Origin: Sphaerimonospora cavernae
GTDB taxonomy: Bacteria > Actinomycetota > Actinomycetes > Streptosporangiales > Streptosporangiaceae
Length of the DNA: 64,000 bases
Direction of reading: 5' to 3'
Assembly (NCBI RefSeq): GCF_042435035.1
Contig: NZ_JBHMQT010000003.1
Coordinates: forward strand, 434,001-498,000
Part shown: one piece after another, positions 60,548 to 64,000 of the stretch
How positions within the stretch are numbered: the first letter of the stretch is position 1
How the letters are laid out: the number at the start of each line of letters is the position of its first letter
Notes under the pieces: model-generated
Database searches by the model: none
The model's input: the letters and a program-made list of their open reading frames with translations, nothing else
What the model was told of the DNA's origin: nothing
Made by a program: the position numbers and the translations under genes

Positions 60548-61606
60548 ATGCATGCCCTGTTCCTCGCCGCGGCACTGCTGGTCGGCTGCTTACTGGCAGT
60601 GCAAGCCTCAGTGAACCTCCAGCTCAACAAGGCCGTCGGCACTCCGTACGGTGCCTCCACACTGCAACTGGGTGTGGCGACCGCCCTGCTGGCGCTCCTC
60701 GCGATCGCCGTGGGCGCGATCGGCGCGATCCGCCTGGTGCCCGACGCCCCGTTCTGGCATCTGCTCGGCGGCCTCGCGAGCCCGCTCTACATCACCAGCG
60801 GCATCCTGCTGTTTCCCCGGCTGGGCGCCCTGGCCGCCGCGGGGCTGTTCGTGACCGGCCAGATGTTCGCCTCCCTGGGGCTGGACCTGTTCGGTCTGCT
60901 CGGCATAACACGCAAGCCGCTCAGCGCGGGGATCGCGCTCGGCGCGCTCGCCGTTCTCGTCGGCATCACGGTCATCATCCGCGGCCAGCGCCCCGGGAAG
61001 ACTTCCGCGCAGCCGGGACCGGCGTCGGGACCGGTGCCGGGACCGGCGTCGAACTCCGGCGGCGGCTCCGTCCGCGCCGCCGCCGCCACCGTCACCGCAC
61101 CGGCCCGGGCGGCCACCACGCCCTCTCCGTCCGTCAAGCCCGGGGGCCTCGGCCAGATCGGCTGGATCGTGCTCGGCATCGTCGCGGGCGGCGTGCTACC
61201 CGTCCAGGGCGCGGTGAACGCCTTGCTGCGCGACGACGTCCACCAACCGCTGACCACCGCGCTGATCAGCTTCATCGTCGCGACGATCACCATCGCCGTG
61301 GTGCTGCTCGTCCTGCTCGCACTCCGCCGGACTCCCCGGCCGCGGTTCGCGCCGCTCAGCACGATGCCGTGGTGGGGATGGCTCGGTGGCGCCTGCGCGG
61401 CGGCCTACGTCACCGCCACCTTCACGCTCATCCCGACGATCGGCGCCGCCACCACGGTCGCGCTCACCGTGACCGGGCAGCAGGTCGCCTCGGCGGTAAT
61501 CGACAATTACGGCCTCTTCCGACTGCCCCGGCGGCCGCTCACGACTCCCCGTCTGACCGGTCTCACGCTGCTCATCGTCGGCTCGGTGCTCGTCCAGCTC
61601 ACCTGA
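60548..61606 (+). CDS. DMT-superfamily transporter (tandem DUF606/YdcZ-like)
   Basis: 352 residues, about ten membrane helices in two homologous halves: AAALLVGCLLAVQASVNLQL then GIVAGGVLPVQGAVNALLRD. A Pro/Ala/Ser-rich loop (about 155-205) joins them. Each half ends with a VTGQ-(M/Q)-F/VAS motif. The family exports small molecules. First gene of the TetR-controlled operon, with a GAAGAGG-type site before the ATG. Confidence 0.9.
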   Translation: MHALFLAAALLVGCLLAVQASVNLQLNKAVGTPYGASTLQLGVATALLALLAIAVGAIGAIRLVPDAPFWHLLGGLASPLYITSGILLFPRLGALAAAGLFVTGQMFASLGLDLFGLLGITRKPLSAGIALGALAVLVGITVIIRGQRPGKTSAQPGPASGPVPGPASNSGGGSVRAAAATVTAPARAATTPSPSVKPGGLGQIGWIVLGIVAGGVLPVQGAVNALLRDDVHQPLTTALISFIVATITIAVVLLVLLALRRTPRPRFAPLSTMPWWGWLGGACAAAYVTATFTLIPTIGAATTVALTVTGQQVASAVIDNYGLFRLPRRPLTTPRLTGLTLLIVGSVLVQLT

Positions 61607-61627
61607 ACCACCGAAAGGACCCCCTCC

Positions 61628-62452
61628 ATGCCCTCCAACCTTCGCACGCCATACCAGGCCGCACCCGATGTCTTCGCACTGCCGTCGTCGCTGCCCATCG
61701 CCGGCGCGGGTCTGCTGCCTGTCAACGCGTACCTGATCCGCGGCCCGGAGCCGATCCTGGTCGACACTGGAATGGCGATCGACCGCGGGTACTTCGAGCA
61801 GGCCCTGTGGTCCCTGGTCGATCCGACGGAACTGCGCTGGATCTTGCTCACCCATGACGACCGGGACCATGCCGGAAACCTCAAAGAGATCCTGATGGCG
61901 GCGCCACGGGCCAAACTGATCACCAACGGCCTGGCCATCGCGCGTCTCGGAGAGGAATGGGACGTTCCGGCGAACCGGGTGATCCAGGTCAACCCCGGGC
62001 GCACACTCGACCTCGGGGGCAGGAGCGTCTCCCTGCTCCGCCCCCCTGCCTACGACTCCCCCTCGACGCTGGCTCTGTACGACCTCACAACGCAGTCGCT
62101 GTTCAGCTCAGACAGCTTCGGCGCGGTCCTTCCAGGGCCGGCCGAGAACGCACAAGACATCCCCGAGGCCGTCTACTTAGCCGGCATGGCCCTGTTCACC
62201 AGGGCCAACGCACCATGGACCGCACTCGCCGACCCGGCCAAGTTCGACGCCGTGCTGGACAACCTGGTCCGGCTCGGGCCCAGGCGGATCCTGAGCTCAC
62301 ACGGCGCCACCGTCCTGGACCGCACCGAGACCCTCGCCGCGACGATGCGCTCGGTCCCCACCATGACCCCGTGGTTGCCGGACGAGGACGTCCTCGTGGA
62401 GGCTCTGCTCGCCGAACACGAGGGCACGGCACTCGGCGTCGACGCCGCCTGA
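61628..62452 (+). CDS. metallo-beta-lactamase-fold hydrolase/oxidoreductase
   Basis: 274 residues. MBL motif THDDRDHAGN (HxxxDH type, first His, Asp and second His present), then a GGRSVSLLRPPAYDSPSTLAL strand in which the usual His is replaced, FSSDSFGAV and a C-terminal ILSSHGATV His. It resembles flavodiiron-type ODP domains. Function unknown; 22 bases after the transporter, so part of its operon. Confidence 0.82.
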   Translation: MPSNLRTPYQAAPDVFALPSSLPIAGAGLLPVNAYLIRGPEPILVDTGMAIDRGYFEQALWSLVDPTELRWILLTHDDRDHAGNLKEILMAAPRAKLITNGLAIARLGEEWDVPANRVIQVNPGRTLDLGGRSVSLLRPPAYDSPSTLALYDLTTQSLFSSDSFGAVLPGPAENAQDIPEAVYLAGMALFTRANAPWTALADPAKFDAVLDNLVRLGPRRILSSHGATVLDRTETLAATMRSVPTMTPWLPDEDVLVEALLAEHEGTALGVDAA

Positions 62453-62480
62453 CCGACATCCGCCGCACAAGGAGAACATC

Positions 62481-63191
62481 TTGTCCGTGACACCGCAGAG
62501 TTCCTCCCGGGTCGACCTGACCCCGGAGCCCGGCACCATCACCATCTTTTCTGATATTTGGTGCTCTTTCGCCCATATCGCCATCCATCGGCTTCACCAG
62601 ACGCGGGAGCGCCTGGGCCTCACCGGGCGCGTTCAGTTCGATCACCGGGCCTTTCCCCTGGAACTCCTCAACGACGCGCCGAGCCCCAGACCGGGAACCG
62701 ACAGCGAGGTAGGACGGATGGCCGCCCAGGAACCCGCCGCGGGATGGCAGCTCTGGCAGGCCAAGGACTGGCTCTACCCGTCCACGACGCTCCCCGCGCT
62801 GGAGGCGATCCAGGCGGCCAAGGAGCAGGGATTCACCGCCTCCGAGCAACTCGACCTGGCGCTGCGGCGCGCATTCTGGGCCGAGTCCAGGTGCATCAGC
62901 AATCGCAAGGTCATCCTGGACGCCGCGGCGTCCACCGGCGTGGTGGACGTCTCCGCCCTGGCCGCCGCGCTGGATGACGGCCGAGCGCGCCGCGCCCTGT
63001 CGGAACAGGCCGCGATCGCGGCGACGGACCAGGTGAACTGCAGTCCGCATCTGTTCCTTCCGGATGGCACTGATCATCCCAACCCGGGGATCGAGGTCAG
63101 CTGGGCCGGCGGCTACGGCATAGGCTGGCCCGTCGTCGCCTCCGACGACCCGACGGTGTTCGAGGACCTCCTCAAGCGCGCAGCCGCCTGA
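62481..63191 (+). CDS. DsbA/FrnE-family thioredoxin-fold protein
   Basis: 236 residues with a TTG start; AAGGAG lies 7 bases upstream, which decides this start over the GTG at 62487. FrnE-like: ITIFSDIWCSFAHIAIHRLH, HRAFPLELLND, LALRRAFWAESRCISNRKVI and DQVNCSPHLFLPDG. The usual CxxC is WCSF, leaving one cysteine in the active site, so it may be a glutathione-transferase-like isomerase and not a disulfide enzyme. Third gene of the TetR operon. Confidence 0.85.
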   Translation: MSVTPQSSSRVDLTPEPGTITIFSDIWCSFAHIAIHRLHQTRERLGLTGRVQFDHRAFPLELLNDAPSPRPGTDSEVGRMAAQEPAAGWQLWQAKDWLYPSTTLPALEAIQAAKEQGFTASEQLDLALRRAFWAESRCISNRKVILDAAASTGVVDVSALAAALDDGRARRALSEQAAIAATDQVNCSPHLFLPDGTDHPNPGIEVSWAGGYGIGWPVVASDDPTVFEDLLKRAAA

Positions 63192-63225
63192 CCGCTCCCT
63201 CGCCCCCTCCCTGACGTCGTAAATA

Positions 63226-63253
63226 CTCGAGAGCTCCCACCGGGAGTTTCGAG
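63226..63253 (+). terminator. hairpin downstream of the DsbA-like gene
   Basis: CTCGA..GAGCTCCC pairs with GGGAG..TCGAG around ACC, followed by CAAAATAAT. The first of two stacked hairpins. Confidence 0.45.
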
Positions 63254-63274
63254 CAAAATAATCGGTCGACTCTC

Positions 63275-63316
63275 AATCGGCGTGCGTAAGAATAAGGACG
63301 CGCGCCGATTCTTTTT
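63275..63316 (+). terminator. intrinsic terminator of the exporter operon
   Basis: AATCGGCG...GCG pairs with CGC...CGCCGATT and is followed by CTTTTT, a complete rho-independent terminator. Confidence 0.8.
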
Positions 63317-63395
63317 GGACACCCCGAACGCCGTTTACACTTCCGACCATACCCCGACCGCCGACGGTCACCCCTCACCCATCTTTCCCATTCCA

Positions 63396-63407
63396 TTCCA
63401 CGTGGAA
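63396..63407. promoter_or_regulatory. TTCCACGTGGAA palindrome
   Basis: A perfect 12-bp palindrome with an ACGT core, 205 bases upstream of the arginine-oxidase-like gene. Possibly an operator for a pathway regulator. Confidence 0.4.
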
Positions 63408-63611
63408 CGAATCTCAATCACACCCTTGACTTCTCCGCACGTGCGAAGTAATTTCATTTCTGGCACCCGGAACCGTACCGAATCCACATAAAGCGGCTTT
63501 CGAACTCTCCAAGGTTTCCGGACGCAGGAGAAGACCTGTCAGTCTCTCCAAACGCACGATTCCTCCAGCTCTTGCGCCACCCAAAGGTCCGCACCAGTGA
63601 AGGGATCCACC

Positions 63612-64000
63612 ATGAACCGCGCCCGCACCGAAATCACCGACACGCTGCTCGACCAGTCCCAGGCCCCGGATATCTCGGCGCTCGTCGACCTCACGCAGCA
63701 CGAGATCCAGGCCCTGAAGACCAGGTACAACCTGGCCGACGCCCACACCCACCAGCGCCAGTCCCCCAGCCAGGACAAGATAGTCTCGCGCCTGCCCGAC
63801 TTCTGGTACGAGGCCGAGGAAAACCAGCAGGCCTATTTCGAGCAGCGTTTCATCGACGCCTTCTTCCGACTGCACAAGCAGCCCACGGCCGCAGCCGCCG
63901 GCAAAACCTGGCTGTCGTATTCCGCAAGCGTCTCGACAATGGTCGCGGCCATGTACCTGATGCAGCGGAAGATGTCGGTCGGCCTTATCGAGCCGTGCTT
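63612..64000 (+). CDS. PLP-dependent L-arginine oxidase/hydroxylase-like protein (MppP/Ind4/RohP type), partial
   Basis: ATG 63612 after GAAGGGA; open to the window end (129 codons), so it is cut off at 64000. The N-terminal region agrees with the family of O2-using fold type I PLP enzymes acting on L-arginine: DLTQHEIQALKTRYNLADAH, then HQRQSPSQDKIVSRLPDFWYEAE and SYSASVSTMVAAMYL. The family members MppP (enduracididine), Ind4 (indolmycin) and RohP (azomycin) convert L-Arg to keto or hydroxy derivatives. The PLP lysine is beyond the edge. The gene suggests a natural-product cluster continuing right. Confidence 0.75.
   Translation, partial: MNRARTEITDTLLDQSQAPDISALVDLTQHEIQALKTRYNLADAHTHQRQSPSQDKIVSRLPDFWYEAEENQQAYFEQRFIDAFFRLHKQPTAAAAGKTWLSYSASVSTMVAAMYLMQRKMSVGLIEPC

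Larger units (their letters stand above)
63192..63611. other. intergenic region with terminators and a possible operator
   Basis: 420 bases between the TetR operon and the arginine-oxidase-like gene. Two hairpins (63226-63253 and 63275-63316) and the TTCCACGTGGAA palindrome lie here. AT-richer than its surroundings. No gene seen. Confidence 0.6.

Noticed and set aside
63414..63875. 153-residue minus-strand frame opposite the arginine-oxidase-like gene
   Set aside because: The plus strand carries clear family motifs and a ribosome site; the minus frame does not.

Overview
The window is 64 kb of high-GC DNA with strong G/C third-position bias, GTG/TTG starts, short ATGA/GTGA gene overlaps and Shine-Dalgarno motifs. 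Several families are typical of mycelial actinobacteria: XRE plus DUF397 regulators, stand-alone HATPase anti-sigma-like proteins, SpoIIE phosphatases and actinobacterial DUFs. The most likely source is a Streptosporangiales-type actinomycete chromosome (inference; no 16S or other taxonomic marker is present).

Layout. 1-2 kb: a cut-off gene, a small membrane protein, and a NarL-type response regulator whose sensor kinase is reduced to a 45-codon remnant. 2.1-5.5 kb: a catalytically dead trypsin-like membrane protein with a zinc ribbon, then a PknB-type kinase. 5.6-9.3 kb: cobalamin riboswitch-btuF-btuC-btuD-cbiZ. 9.4-14.6 kb: an oxidoreductase, an XRE/DUF397 pair, a divergent HATPase regulator and a helicase-like protein. 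14.6-20.8 kb: an intergenic palindrome array, an RlpA-like secreted protein, a GroES-like protein, ackA-pta, DUF2795, and a sugar-binding protein with an internal deletion. 21.2-22.4 kb: tRNA-Met(CAT) followed by a 1.1-kb segment bounded by 86-bp direct repeats that include the tRNA 3' end, i.e. a probable integrated-element scar carrying a VOC gene.

22.6-34.6 kb is accessory metabolism and regulation: a class IV aminotransferase, NUDIX, a WGR/beta-propeller protein, Mug, RNase HI, isochorismatase/TetR, a PAS-GAF-SpoIIE-HATPase protein, Lrp with a divergent PLP sulfur-amino-acid lyase, peroxiredoxin, and AraC/VOC. 34.7-57 kb is more housekeeping: catalase, galK, tRNA-Asn, the dgt/dnaG/rpoD neighbourhood, ppdK, a tripeptidyl aminopeptidase, glyS, Fur/Zur, uppS and recO, plus a CDP-alcohol phosphatidyltransferase/DUF5941 pair. 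58-63 kb: a second HATPase regulator, LysR, and a TetR-controlled operon (DMT exporter, MBL hydrolase, DsbA-like). The last 390 bp start a gene resembling PLP-dependent arginine oxidases/hydroxylases (MppP/Ind4/RohP type), so a natural-product cluster may begin at the right edge.

Signals not explained by ordinary genes: a GTGATCTTGCA inverted-repeat family in two intergenic regions; TTGCA iterons and palindromes upstream of both HATPase regulators; a cluster of DasR-dre-like palindromes upstream of ppdK; paired TetR operators; and the tRNA-anchored repeats.
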